From the NCBI RefSeq assembly GCF_000159015.1, contig NZ_DS999540.1:154137-218136 (forward strand): a stretch of 64,000 nucleotides of DNA, read 5' to 3'. Shown here one piece after another: positions 44,753-53,300 of the stretch. Below the pieces are notes generated by a model, which saw only the letters and a list, made by a program, of their open reading frames with translations, ran no database searches and had not been told where the DNA came from. Source of the DNA: Gleimia coleocanis DSM 15436 (GTDB taxonomy: Bacteria > Actinomycetota > Actinomycetes > Actinomycetales > Actinomycetaceae). The position numbers and the translations under genes are program-made. Position 1 is the first letter of the stretch. Each line of letters starts with the position of its first letter.

Positions 44753-44755
44753 ACA

Positions 44756-45298
44756 TTATCCTTTAACAGCCGCGTTCAACAGTTTGCGTCGCTGTTTCCA
44801 ATCCGGACAATGCTGGTCCATCAACTGATAAAAATCCCGCCCATGCCCACGCGCAAAGAAATGTGCATACTCATGCACCAGCACATACTCTAAAAGCTCA
44901 TCCGCAAGGTGCACCAAGTGCAGATTGATACTGAGAGTACGCCGGTCAGGACGACAACTCCCCCATCTAGTTTTCATACGTTTAATACTGATACGCGCAG
45001 GTTCCGCTTCAAACCTATCATTCAGCATGGGAAGCATGGCATTAATCCGCGCTTTCAGGATTTGCCCGAGGGCGCGTTGCATCGCTTCTTCCGACAGAGT
45101 CTCAACATCACGTAGATAAAGAGTATCCGCGGTTAGTTTGAAATTACGCCCTCGGAAAAGAATAGGTTGGTTTGCGTAGGTAGATAAATCCGCCACCGTA
45201 ACTAAGCTACCCGCCACCCACCAGGCTGGCTGCGCCCGCAAAAATACGGGGGTGCGCAGGAAAACTGGCGGTGACGGGTAAAGCGTAAAATCAACCAA
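44756..45298 (-). CDS. YgjP/DUF45-type metallopeptidase
   Basis: 180 residues with the zinc signature VLVHEYAHFFARGHGRDFY (HExxH plus third His) and KTRWGSCRPDRRTLSINLHL, characteristic of the YgjP-like DUF45 family (E. coli YgjP ~170-230 residues). Cytoplasmic, substrates unknown. TTG start at 45298 with the ribosome site inside the end of udk (2-bp gap), so probably coupled to udk. Confidence 0.85.
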   Translation of the reverse strand: MVDFTLYPSPPVFLRTPVFLRAQPAWWVAGSLVTVADLSTYANQPILFRGRNFKLTADTLYLRDVETLSEEAMQRALGQILKARINAMLPMLNDRFEAEPARISIKRMKTRWGSCRPDRRTLSINLHLVHLADELLEYVLVHEYAHFFARGHGRDFYQLMDQHCPDWKQRRKLLNAAVKG

Positions 45299-45300
45299 GG

Positions 45301-45915
45301 TCAGCGAAAGTGTCGTTCTACGCGGTTAATAATCATCTCTAACGCAACATTATTGTGACCGCCTTCAGGGACAATCAAGTCAGCTTTCCGCTTCGATGGT
45401 TCAACGTAGAGCTCATGCATGGGCTTAACCGTTGCTAAATACTGTGTTTCTACAGATTCAATAGAACGGCCACGTTCAATCACATCTCGCTTCACGCGAC
45501 GCAGAATCCGCACATCCGCATCCGTATCAACAAAAAGTTTAATGTCAAATAAATCGCATAGTTGCGGGAAACAAAAAATCAGAATACCCTCAACAATAAT
45601 CACTGGACGAGGCACTACCGTAAGTGTTTCGTCACTTCGATTATGGTCTGCGAAATCATAGACTGGACATTCAATGGCTTCGCCGTTGATTAGCTGACGC
45701 AGGTGCTCAATCATCAAGTCCGTATCAAAGGCTTCCGGAGCATCGTAATTTAACTGCGTACGCTCCGCGTAAGTAAGGTGGTCGTTACGCTTGTAATAAT
45801 TGTCGTGATAAAGAACCGTAACATCTTCACTGAAGCGCCGAGAAAGCTCACGAGTGAGAGTGGTTTTACCAGAGCCAGTACCACCTGCAATGCCGATTAC
45901 CAGTGGACGCTTCAT
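45301..45915 (-). CDS. udk: Uridine kinase
   Basis: 204 residues. P-loop GIAGGTGSGKTTLTREL, YHDNYYKRNDHLTYAER, NYDAPEAFDTDLM, CPVYDFADHNR and RRVKRDVIERGRS, all typical of Udk. It phosphorylates uridine/cytidine for pyrimidine salvage. Its ATG shares one base with the stop of the DUF4862 gene (TGATG), so the two are translationally coupled. Confidence 0.95.
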   Translation of the reverse strand: MKRPLVIGIAGGTGSGKTTLTRELSRRFSEDVTVLYHDNYYKRNDHLTYAERTQLNYDAPEAFDTDLMIEHLRQLINGEAIECPVYDFADHNRSDETLTVVPRPVIIVEGILIFCFPQLCDLFDIKLFVDTDADVRILRRVKRDVIERGRSIESVETQYLATVKPMHELYVEPSKRKADLIVPEGGHNNVALEMIINRVERHFR

Positions 45916-46814
45916 CAGTACCCCATTGCTTCTTTAATGTTGGTGAGGAACTGTAGGCGTTCTTCAATGGACGCAGTCTTAGGAGTTTGAATCTTAATGC
46001 CCTTATAGGTTTCGTGTCCACGTGCCATATCCATGCACTCGCGGACAAGTTCAGGGGTCATCCATGAAGTTGGTTCATCAGTGACGAGCGGCAGGTGGGC
46101 GTCTGCCCAAACTGGACCATACTGAGTAGCTTCTGCGCCTGCGCCAGAGAACATGACGCCAGCGAGCAGGTCTGCGTCGAGGATTTCTTGCAGATGCTTA
46201 GCCGGGACTTTTGCGTCGTGGGTTTCCACTACGGAACGCCCCCAGTTGAGGGTGAGGCGCGCCAGGGTGTCGCGCGCTGCCCAAATTTCATCAGTGACGG
46301 TGAGGAAACGTTTTTCGCCTGGAACAGCTGGATTATAGGCGTCGCAGTGTTCGATGATTAGGTCCAGCCCAGCTGCATCGAAACTGTTAGAAAGAGTGTC
46401 GAGGGAACGTTTGAAAGCTTCTTTGTCAGCTTCCACCCCTGGTGCAGAGTGGATTTCTACACCGGTGACAATACGTTCACCTGCATACTGGTGCATCTGG
46501 TCGATGGTGGTGAGAATGTCGTTTACGAACTGGAGCCCTTCGAGGCGGGAATCATTTTCTGGGGATGCTAAACCGAAGCTCTTATTTACCCCCATGCGTC
46601 CCATAGTGCCTGGGATTGCGGTGATAACGGAGTGTGGGAAGCGACCTTTCAGTTGCTGTGTTAGCCATTCAAAATCGGTGGCGAAGATTCCTGGGTATGG
46701 GATTTCGATGCCGTTAATCCATCCGGTCTCTGCCAAAGCGGTGTAGAAATCAACTTGCTCAGCTTTTTCTGCTGGTAGGGCCGCATAGGCGCCGACGAGG
46801 AATGGAGTGGACAT
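45915..46814 (-). CDS. DUF4862 TIM-barrel-like protein
   Basis: 299 residues, resembling the DUF4862 family and sugar-phosphate isomerase/endonuclease IV-like TIM barrels: FLVGAYAALPAEKAEQVDFY, WINGIEIPYPG, VTGVEIHSAPG, LDLIIEHCDAYNP (Glu-His), LTLNWGRSVVETHD and GVMFSGAGA. Metal-binding His/Glu/Asp sit at strand ends as in xylose-isomerase-like enzymes. Its function is not established. First gene of the leftward DUF4862-udk-DUF45 run. Confidence 0.8.
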   Translation of the reverse strand: MSTPFLVGAYAALPAEKAEQVDFYTALAETGWINGIEIPYPGIFATDFEWLTQQLKGRFPHSVITAIPGTMGRMGVNKSFGLASPENDSRLEGLQFVNDILTTIDQMHQYAGERIVTGVEIHSAPGVEADKEAFKRSLDTLSNSFDAAGLDLIIEHCDAYNPAVPGEKRFLTVTDEIWAARDTLARLTLNWGRSVVETHDAKVPAKHLQEILDADLLAGVMFSGAGAEATQYGPVWADAHLPLVTDEPTSWMTPELVRECMDMARGHETYKGIKIQTPKTASIEERLQFLTNIKEAMGY

Positions 46815-46937
46815 GTGAGCCTCCGAATTTTGTGGTTGATTATCTCTATTCCAGTTTAAACTGATTTCCCCAAGATTATTAATCTCTATGCTTTAATTAT
46901 TCTTTAGGTAGTGTTTTCTTTTGTTTCGGAGGTTCGG

Positions 46938-47315
46938 ATGGCTGAGTCAGAATCCACCACTTGGATGTTCATGGATGAAATTAAAGATCCGACTTCCGTG
47001 TCGGTGGCGTCGCAGATTCTGCCGGGTGAGGTTCCTTTAGCTGCTTATGAGACGTTCCGTCATCAGGCACTGGTGACTAGTGAACGCATTATTGTGCGCG
47101 ATTCCAGAGATGTTTCCGGAGAATCCGTAGAAGTCCTTTCTTTGCCATTTAAGACTGTTTTGATGTGGAGTATGCGTTCTGCTGGGTCGCGTTCTTTTAC
47201 TGCACAGTTAGATTTAGTTACTTTGGCAGGCGATATTACGATTCGTTTGGGTCGTCAGATTGACGTGGAGCGCTTGAATTCTTTGGTTGCGCAAGGGGTT
47301 TTACGAGGGCGTTAA
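46938..47315 (+). CDS. PH-domain-like (bPH) small protein
   Basis: 125 residues from ATG 46938, with GGAGG 6 bp upstream. Beta-rich: VASQILPGEVPLAAYETF, ALVTSERIIVRDSRD, VEVLSLPFKTVLMWSMRSA, FTAQLDLVTLAGDITIRLGR, the order of strands seen in bacterial PH domains (compare YvbH/YdeM-type). No membrane helices. Function unknown. The final codons overlap a CGAGGGCG word. Confidence 0.75.
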   Translation: MAESESTTWMFMDEIKDPTSVSVASQILPGEVPLAAYETFRHQALVTSERIIVRDSRDVSGESVEVLSLPFKTVLMWSMRSAGSRSFTAQLDLVTLAGDITIRLGRQIDVERLNSLVAQGVLRGR

Positions 47316-47331
47316 GTCTACGTTTCTCTAT

Positions 47332-47402
47332 ATGAAAAACCGGTTTTTTCATGTGGGTATATGTTTGTGGGGGCTACCATTCGGTAGCCCCCACAAACAT
47401 AT
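47332..47402. terminator. Paired hairpins between the PH gene and kbl
   Basis: A short stem ATGAAAAA...TTTTTTCAT (47332-47352) for the rightward gene, then a perfect 20-bp stem (ATATGTTTGTGGGGGCTACC, 47359-47378; mate 47383-47402) with loop ATTC. The genes are convergent, so both directions are stopped. Confidence 0.8.
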
Positions 47403-47438
47403 TTTAAGTGGTTTTTCTCTTACTTAACCAGTTGTAAC

Positions 47439-48647
47439 TTAGCCTTCTACGACTTCGCGTGCTTCGACGAAAGCGTTAATAGCCTTGTCTAGATCTTCGC
47501 GAGTTAGCTTAGCACTAATCTGTGTGCGGATACGGGCTTTGCCCTTTGGCACAACTGGGTAAGAGAAGGCGCGAACATAGACGCCTCGAGCTAAAACTTC
47601 ATCAGCCATCCGCGCAGCTTTGACTGCGTCGCCAATCATTACTGGAGCGATTGGGTGGGTTGATTCTGGGATTTCAAAACCCAATTCACTCATGCGAGTA
47701 CGGAAATACTCAGTATTTTCACGCAGACGTTGCAAATGTTCACCAGAACCCCTAAGCATTTCTAAGACTTTCAGAGTAGCTCCAGTAATAGATGGGGCTA
47801 GTGAATTAGAGAACAGGTATGGGCGGGAACGCTGACGCAGAGTTTCCACTATTTCTGCACGCGCACAGGTGTAGCCACCGGAAGCTCCACCTAAGGCCTT
47901 CCCTAAAGTACCTGTGAGGATGTCCACGCGGTCACTTACGTTGAAATGTTCAGGTGTACCCGCACCGGTTTCACCTACAAAACCTACTGCGTGAGAGTCA
48001 TCAACCATCAGTAACGCATTGTATTTATCAGCTAGTTCGACAATCTCAGGCAGTGGAGCCAGGTAGCCGTCCATTGAGAATACCCCATCGGTGGCGATCA
48101 GTTTAAAGCGTGCGCCTGCTTCATCAGCTGCCTGTAGCTGGGCTTCTAAATCAACCATGTCACGGTTGCGGTAACGGAAACGCTTTGCTTTACACAGGCG
48201 AATACCATCGATAATCGAAGCGTGGTTTAGTTCATCAGAGATGATTGCGTCATCTGACCCTAAGAGGGTTTCGAATAATCCTCCGTTTGCGTCGTAGCAG
48301 GAGGAATAAAGGATAGTGTCCCACCCATCTTTACCCGGGTGCAGAAACTCAGTAAGGGCTTTTTCCAGGTTACGGTGCTGGGTTTGCGTGCCGCAGATGA
48401 AACGCACGGATGCCATGCCGAAGCCCCAGTTATCGAGGGCATTTTTAGCGGCTTCGATGAGTTCTGGGGAATCTGCTAATCCCAGGTAGTTATTGGCGCA
48501 GAGGTTGAGTACTTCTCGTCCGTCCTCGACCCCAATATTAGCGGCCTGTGCAGTGGTGAGTGCGGCTTCGCCTTTGTAGAGTCCCTGTTCTTTTAGGTCG
48601 GCGATTTCAGCGCTCAGATGGTTTTGGAATGTTTCGTAGTGTTTCAT
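47439..48647 (-). CDS. kbl: Glycine C-acetyltransferase (2-amino-3-ketobutyrate CoA ligase)
   Basis: 402 residues of the alpha-oxoamine synthase family: [77 protein letters not shown] (PLP Lys) and [14 protein letters not shown]. It converts 2-amino-3-ketobutyrate and CoA to glycine and acetyl-CoA. Two bp downstream of tdh, whose product is its substrate. Confidence 0.96.
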   Translation of the reverse strand: MKHYETFQNHLSAEIADLKEQGLYKGEAALTTAQAANIGVEDGREVLNLCANNYLGLADSPELIEAAKNALDNWGFGMASVRFICGTQTQHRNLEKALTEFLHPGKDGWDTILYSSCYDANGGLFETLLGSDDAIISDELNHASIIDGIRLCKAKRFRYRNRDMVDLEAQLQAADEAGARFKLIATDGVFSMDGYLAPLPEIVELADKYNALLMVDDSHAVGFVGETGAGTPEHFNVSDRVDILTGTLGKALGGASGGYTCARAEIVETLRQRSRPYLFSNSLAPSITGATLKVLEMLRGSGEHLQRLRENTEYFRTRMSELGFEIPESTHPIAPVMIGDAVKAARMADEVLARGVYVRAFSYPVVPKGKARIRTQISAKLTREDLDKAINAFVEAREVVEG

Positions 48648-48649
48648 TG

Positions 48650-49678
48650 TCAGTCTTCCCAGTTCATTACAACCTTGCCGGATTTTCCGTCACCGGCGAC
48701 GGCAAAGGCTTCTTCAAATTCGGTGTAGTGGAAGCGGTGGGTGATGACTCCGGACAGGTCCAAGCCAGAAGCTACCAGCGCTGATGCGGCGTACCAGGTT
48801 TCGAAGATGCGACGACCAGTTACACCCTGCAGGGTCAGCATGTTAAAGATTACCTTTGCCAGGTCGATGGATACGTCTGCGACTGGAGTGCCCAGCAGTG
48901 CGATGCGTCCGCCGTGAACCATGTGGTCGATCATGGAGCGTAGCGCGTGTGGGGAGCCGGACATTTCCAGACCTACGTCGAAGCCTTCTTTAAGACCGAG
49001 TGGACCGTAGACGTCTTTGAGGGCGCGGTTGCCAACGTTTACGGTTTGGCTGATGCCGAGGCTTTGGGCTAGTTCCAGGCGTTCGTCAGAAAGGTCGGTG
49101 AGGACGACGTTGCGGGCTCCTTGGAATTGGGCTACCAGCGCAGCCATAATACCGATTGGGCCGGCTCCGGTTACCAGTACGTCTTCTGCTAAGCAGGGGA
49201 ACTGGAGGGCGGTGTGTACGGCGTTGCCGAATGGGTCAAAGATAGAGGCTACGTCGTGGCTCATGTCCTGTGGGTGTACCCAGACGTTTGCGGCTGGGAG
49301 CACGAAGTATTGGCTCATAGCGCCGTCAACGTGGTAGCCGATGCCCTGTGTGTTAGCGCAGACTTCTCGGCGTCCGGCTAGGCAGGCGCGGCAACGACCA
49401 CAAACGTAGTGGCCTTCGCCGGATACCAGCTGACCGATTTCTAAACCGGTGACGAGTTCACCCATCGCTTCAATGGTGCCAGCAAATTCGTGTCCGATGA
49501 TGCGTGGGGTTTGTACGGTGTTCTGTGCCCATCCGTCCCATTTTTGGATGTGTACGTCGGTGCCACAGATGCCGGTGCGGGTTACTTTTACGAGTACTTC
49601 GTTGGGACCCAACACTGGGTCTGGTACGTCTACGAGTTCGAGACCAACACCGGGACGGGTTTTAACCAGGGCTTTCAT
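48650..49678 (-). CDS. tdh: L-threonine 3-dehydrogenase
   Basis: 342 residues, zinc alcohol-dehydrogenase fold: [18 protein letters not shown] (catalytic Zn Cys), [34 protein letters not shown] (structural Zn cysteines), [16 protein letters not shown] (NAD loop) and [12 protein letters not shown]. It oxidises threonine to 2-amino-3-ketobutyrate, handed to Kbl. First gene of the tdh-kbl operon, divergent from pcp. Confidence 0.96.
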   Translation of the reverse strand: MKALVKTRPGVGLELVDVPDPVLGPNEVLVKVTRTGICGTDVHIQKWDGWAQNTVQTPRIIGHEFAGTIEAMGELVTGLEIGQLVSGEGHYVCGRCRACLAGRREVCANTQGIGYHVDGAMSQYFVLPAANVWVHPQDMSHDVASIFDPFGNAVHTALQFPCLAEDVLVTGAGPIGIMAALVAQFQGARNVVLTDLSDERLELAQSLGISQTVNVGNRALKDVYGPLGLKEGFDVGLEMSGSPHALRSMIDHMVHGGRIALLGTPVADVSIDLAKVIFNMLTLQGVTGRRIFETWYAASALVASGLDLSGVITHRFHYTEFEEAFAVAGDGKSGKVVMNWED

Positions 49679-49822
49679 TTTGTATCCTTGTGTCGAAAGT
49701 GACTACTTATGTTCTAACTCTACAAGGTTGAGTTAGTTTAGTGGGTGGGCTCACCAAAATCAGATACAGTCTGATTACACTTGATAATTATATGCCTCTT
49801 CGAATCAAATTGGAGCATCTGG

Positions 49823-50425
49823 ATGCGGGTTTTAATTACTGGTTTCGATCCTTTCGACAATGAAGAAATTAACCCTTCCTGGGAAGCCATAAAGTGCCTG
49901 CCCACAGAAATTAACGGCATTGAAGTTCACAAACTGCAACTACCAACTTCTTTTGAACGTGGTGTCGCCACCCTAGTTGAAGCACTTTTCGCTTTACGCC
50001 CCGACGCTACCATCCAAGTTGGCCAACACGGCGGGGTTGCTTCACTACAAATTGAACGTGTCGCGATTAATCTAGCGAATGCACGTATTAGCGACAATGA
50101 TGGGAATTCTCCGAAAGAAAAAACTATTCTCACAAAAGCTCCCACCGCTTACTTTGCAACTCTTCCCACTGCGCAAATTGTGCGCGAGTTACAGGCATCT
50201 GGCATCCCCGCGCAGCTTTCTTATTCTGCGGGCACTTTCGTTTGTAACACGGTAATGTTTACGGCTTTACATTTTGCTGCCACTGAAATGCCAACTTTAA
50301 AGTCTGGTTTCATTCATGTTCCTTACCTACCTGCCCAGGTAGTAAATCGCCCAGCAGTAGCTTCCATGAGTCTGGAAATGATTACTGCTGGGCTAGAGAA
50401 AGCAATTAGCGTTTTAGCTGACTAA
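49823..50425 (+). CDS. pcp: Pyroglutamyl-peptidase I
   Basis: 200 residues from ATG 49823 (GGAG upstream). C15 peptidase blocks: VLITGFDPFDNEEINPSWEA, VGQHGGVASLQIERVAINLANARI (Glu), SYSAGTFVCNTVMFTAL (catalytic Cys) and SGFIHVPYLPAQV (catalytic His). It removes N-terminal pyroglutamate. ATG 49823 preferred over an upstream in-frame start because the family begins MRVLITGFDPF. Ends immediately against the convergent orphan gene. Confidence 0.95.
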   Translation: MRVLITGFDPFDNEEINPSWEAIKCLPTEINGIEVHKLQLPTSFERGVATLVEALFALRPDATIQVGQHGGVASLQIERVAINLANARISDNDGNSPKEKTILTKAPTAYFATLPTAQIVRELQASGIPAQLSYSAGTFVCNTVMFTALHFAATEMPTLKSGFIHVPYLPAQVVNRPAVASMSLEMITAGLEKAISVLAD

Positions 50426-50710
50426 TTACAGTGCTTGCGGGTTTCCGATAGGACCTACGAAACTAAAGTGGTCACGCACAGACCGTTCACAAGAATAGGT
50501 GTGTACTTCCACGTGCTTTGCCAGTGTTAACGCATAGTGGCGGGCGCAGAGTTTAGCGGCTTCTGCATCTCCTTCTGCCATGTTGAAAACCACTACGTAA
50601 GTGGGGGTTTCTAAACAGACGGTTTCACCCCAGTCACAATGGTTGCGTTCCCCATCGCCGTTAAATAAATCTTCATCTGGTGGGGCTACTTGCAGTTGCA
50701 GGTCACTCAT
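50426..50710 (-). CDS. Orphan 94-residue Cys/His protein
   Basis: Not recognised. Contains Cys at CDWGETVC and CARHYALT plus several His, suggesting metal binding; the arrangement (ETVCLETPTYVVVFNM, EAAKLCARHYAL) resembles small actinobacterial zinc-ribbon proteins. Its start overlaps the end of the 374-residue gene by 8 bp, so the two are one unit. Its stop is adjacent to the convergent pcp stop. Confidence 0.6.
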   Translation of the reverse strand: MSDLQLQVAPPDEDLFNGDGERNHCDWGETVCLETPTYVVVFNMAEGDAEAAKLCARHYALTLAKHVEVHTYSCERSVRDHFSFVGPIGNPQAL

Positions 50711-51827
50711 CTTCAGCTTCTTTCGCTAGTACGGCATCTTCTTCAGCCATGAGTTGGAAGAAAGCAGTTTCAGCTTCGACTATGCCTTTTGCAAGTTCCG
50801 CGTCAGTTATTTCCACGCTCTCGTTATACCATTTATTCCATTTTTTGCGGTGCCGGGCAGTGGCAATGTTATCAACCACTACCCTATCTTCGTCTGTTAC
50901 TGTGAGAGAAATACTGGTTCCGTCATGATCCCAATCCAGGTCGATACATGCTCCTGCAGCGGGACAAAGAATACCAATTTCTAAACCTTTCACGGTTAAA
51001 ATATACCAAGCTGCCGCACCGGTTTTACTTATGAATGGTTGCAGGAATGAAAGGTCCAATACGTCCAGGCAATCGTGCGCAGCAATTTGAGTACCGTCCA
51101 AGGCGAAGGATATAGCCGAGGACATTACCCAGCCTTGGGAAACAGAGGCCATGCCAACTCCGTTTTCACAAGTGGGTTCAGCACGTGCGACAGAGTAAAG
51201 AATTTTTGGTTCCGGCTGTTCAATAGATCCGCGGTGAATAATGAATGGGCGGGTTTGCCATGGGAGTTGGCAGTATTCTTCTGGTTTTTCGAGGGCGTAG
51301 ACGGTGAACTCAGCGTGCGTACTTGGACTATTTTCGTTTAACCAGTTTGTGAAGCTCTGGGCGTCTGTAAAGTTTGCGCTGTTTGTGGAGAGCCTCCCGT
51401 AGGTAGTGATCCCTAAGTCTACCCGTGCAAGCATGCCTTCAACAGAGTCAGTTCCCCACTGTTGGGAGTTTTCATAGGTTTGCAGAGCGCGATCGCGCCG
51501 GCTTTCAGCATCTACGCTGAAAATCCACGCCACCCAGTTTTCAATTTCAGTGATTTCTGCACCAATCAGGTATGAATGGGGGTCTTGCCAAATCTGGGAT
51601 TTACCTTCTATTTCAAGTTTTCCAAACCATTTTTCACTAGCGTCTCTGTGAAGAATATGCAGTTTTGCAGAAACGTCTTTTTCACGAAAAGCAAAGTTAA
51701 GATTAAAGCTAGCGAAGTAACTTTCATGATTGTCTATGGGTTGAAAACTATCAAACTCTAGAGGAGATCCCCATTCTGATTGATATTCCCAAGAGGCTGG
51801 GTCTGAAAGAAAATCTTGAATCATCAT
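50703..51827 (-). CDS. Orphan 374-residue protein
   Basis: No family recognised. Soluble, acidic, no signal peptide or membrane span. Beta-rich, Trp-rich segments (ENWVAWIFSVDAESRRDRA, AAWYILTVKGLEIG, DLDWDHDGTSISLTV) and a helical acidic tail (EAETAFFQLMAEEDAVLAKEAEDE). Middle part mentions a cysteine cluster ILCPAAGAC. Overlaps the 94-residue gene. It may belong to the accessory island. Confidence 0.6.
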   Translation of the reverse strand: MMIQDFLSDPASWEYQSEWGSPLEFDSFQPIDNHESYFASFNLNFAFREKDVSAKLHILHRDASEKWFGKLEIEGKSQIWQDPHSYLIGAEITEIENWVAWIFSVDAESRRDRALQTYENSQQWGTDSVEGMLARVDLGITTYGRLSTNSANFTDAQSFTNWLNENSPSTHAEFTVYALEKPEEYCQLPWQTRPFIIHRGSIEQPEPKILYSVARAEPTCENGVGMASVSQGWVMSSAISFALDGTQIAAHDCLDVLDLSFLQPFISKTGAAAWYILTVKGLEIGILCPAAGACIDLDWDHDGTSISLTVTDEDRVVVDNIATARHRKKWNKWYNESVEITDAELAKGIVEAETAFFQLMAEEDAVLAKEAEDE

Positions 51828-51872
51828 TTACTACATTTTTTCAGATGTTACTGTTAAATCCACATTAGTATT

Positions 51873-52310
51873 CTATATTTGAGATGAGTATTCGTTCTTT
51901 GAGACTGCCACTCTACAAAAACTCGATGTTATTTTTTCAAATGTAGGTTGCAAAATCTCTGTAGCCATTCTTTTACAGGCACTTTCGTAAACTTTTTCTT
52001 GTTCCGCGGGAGTAAGATCATCACTCTGCTTTTGTACAAATGTTTGGCCCGTAAACCCCTTACGACAAGTAAGTTTCCCTACTTTCAATCAATATATCCG
52101 TATCCTGACTGTGAAAAATATGTAACCAATCCAGTCTCCTCAGTTGTTTTCGGGAAGTACACCTGCGGATTTCGATTTTTCTAACTGAGTTTTCCTAGCA
52201 GAAGCTGGAACGTCTGCAATTGGAACTACGTATTCAGCAGGAATTGCATTCAAATTAAGTTTCATAACAATCTGCTGCACAAGAAGCGTAAGATAGTTAT
52301 TGTCAATGAT
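51873..52310 (-). pseudogene. Decayed orphan gene in three fragments
   Basis: Minus-strand fragments read, in order: IIDNNYLTLLVQQIV MKLNLNAIPAEYVV (into LPENN then TGA), a second frame giving TTEETGLVTYFSQSGYGYID then TGA, and back in the first frame KLTCRKGFTGQTF to the TAG at 51873 (PTFEKITSSFCRV). In the first frame two in-frame TGA codons interrupt the chain. The sensible-looking pieces in two frames indicate frameshift decay. The parent family is not recognised. Its 5' end overlaps the promoter of the glycohydrolase gene on the other strand. Confidence 0.5.
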
Positions 52311-52328
52311 TTACCTGTATCGTAATGA
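52300..52328 (+). promoter_or_regulatory. Promoter of the ADP-ribosylglycohydrolase gene
   Basis: TTGTCA (52300-52305), 17-bp spacer and TAATGA (52323-52328). The predicted transcript start, near 52335, leaves at most about six bases before the TTG start codon, consistent with a leaderless message. Confidence 0.5.
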
Positions 52329-52340
52329 TAGTGAAAATAG

Positions 52341-53261
52341 TTGTTTTCTTTAGAACGTTTTGAAGGTTCCCTATTAGGCTTAGCTATTGGTGATGCTTTG
52401 GGAATGCCAGTAGAGTTTAAGCCTAAAGATAGTTTTCCGCCAGTGACTGGTTTCCTTCCAGGTGGCAAATTTCAGCTTCCAGCAGGCCACTGGACTGACG
52501 ATACTGCTTTAGCACTATGCATTTCGTATAGTTTAATTAAGTTACGAACACTAAACTTAACTGACATTTTAAGACGTTTCCAATCCTGGTATGAGACGGG
52601 TGAAAACTCTTCAACAGGAAAAGCTGTGGGAGTTGGCCAGCAAACACTGCAGGCATTATCTTATTTTAGTGTTACTGGAAATCCACCTCAACTGTCTGTA
52701 AAACCAGCTTTAGGAAATGGTTCATTAATGCGTTTAGCACCAGTTGTGTTAGCTTATGCTTCGAAACCAGATTTATTAGAGGAAGCCTGCGCGCAAAGCT
52801 CGCTATGTACCCATCCTGATGAAGCATGCTTAGAAGGTTGTGTTCTGTTCGGAAAACTAATTCACTTAGCTTTACTTGGCTACTCCAAAGCAGATATTTT
52901 CACCTGGCTTTTCAAGCATATTAACGATTTACAGTTTAGCGACCTGACACAATGTCTACGAAAACTTGAAAAACCTTTACCACGTAGCGTTATAAACGCA
53001 AGAGGGTATTTTCCTCAGTCTCTGCAAGCTGCTCTGTGGGCCTTCCAAACCACAGATTCATTCGCAGAGGGCGCTCTGTTAGCAGTTAATCTGGGAGAGG
53101 ATGCAGATACCGTTGGAGCAATCTACGGGCAATTAGCTGGAGCATACTATTCTATACGCGAAATTCCCTCTGAATGGATAGAAAACTTAGCTAAATCAGC
53201 TGAAATTCGTACAGTAGCCAACCAGCTTTACGAAGTAGCTACAGAAAAAATAAGTGAATAA
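52341..53261 (+). CDS. ADP-ribosylglycohydrolase (DraG/ARH family)
   Basis: 306 residues from TTG 52341, preceded at once by an in-frame TAG. Family motifs: GSLLGLAIGDALGMPVEF, AGHWTDDTALALCISYSL (metal Asp-Asp), LGNGSLMRLAPV, QSSLCTHPDEACLEG and NLGEDADTVGAIYGQLAGAYY (metal Asp-x-Asp), so the active site is complete. It removes ADP-ribose from proteins, nucleic acids or small molecules. No partner ADP-ribosyltransferase is recognisable nearby. Convergent with the 1079-residue gene (40-bp gap). Confidence 0.9.
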   Translation: MFSLERFEGSLLGLAIGDALGMPVEFKPKDSFPPVTGFLPGGKFQLPAGHWTDDTALALCISYSLIKLRTLNLTDILRRFQSWYETGENSSTGKAVGVGQQTLQALSYFSVTGNPPQLSVKPALGNGSLMRLAPVVLAYASKPDLLEEACAQSSLCTHPDEACLEGCVLFGKLIHLALLGYSKADIFTWLFKHINDLQFSDLTQCLRKLEKPLPRSVINARGYFPQSLQAALWAFQTTDSFAEGALLAVNLGEDADTVGAIYGQLAGAYYSIREIPSEWIENLAKSAEIRTVANQLYEVATEKISE

Positions 53262-53300
53262 TTTACCCTCTTAAAATAGACTTCAAGTACTCAAACTAGG

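Noticed and set aside
51873..52265. Selenocysteine or recoded TGA protein
   Set aside because: Two TGAs plus a coding-like second frame indicate frameshift decay; no SECIS-like hairpin or selenoprotein family evident.
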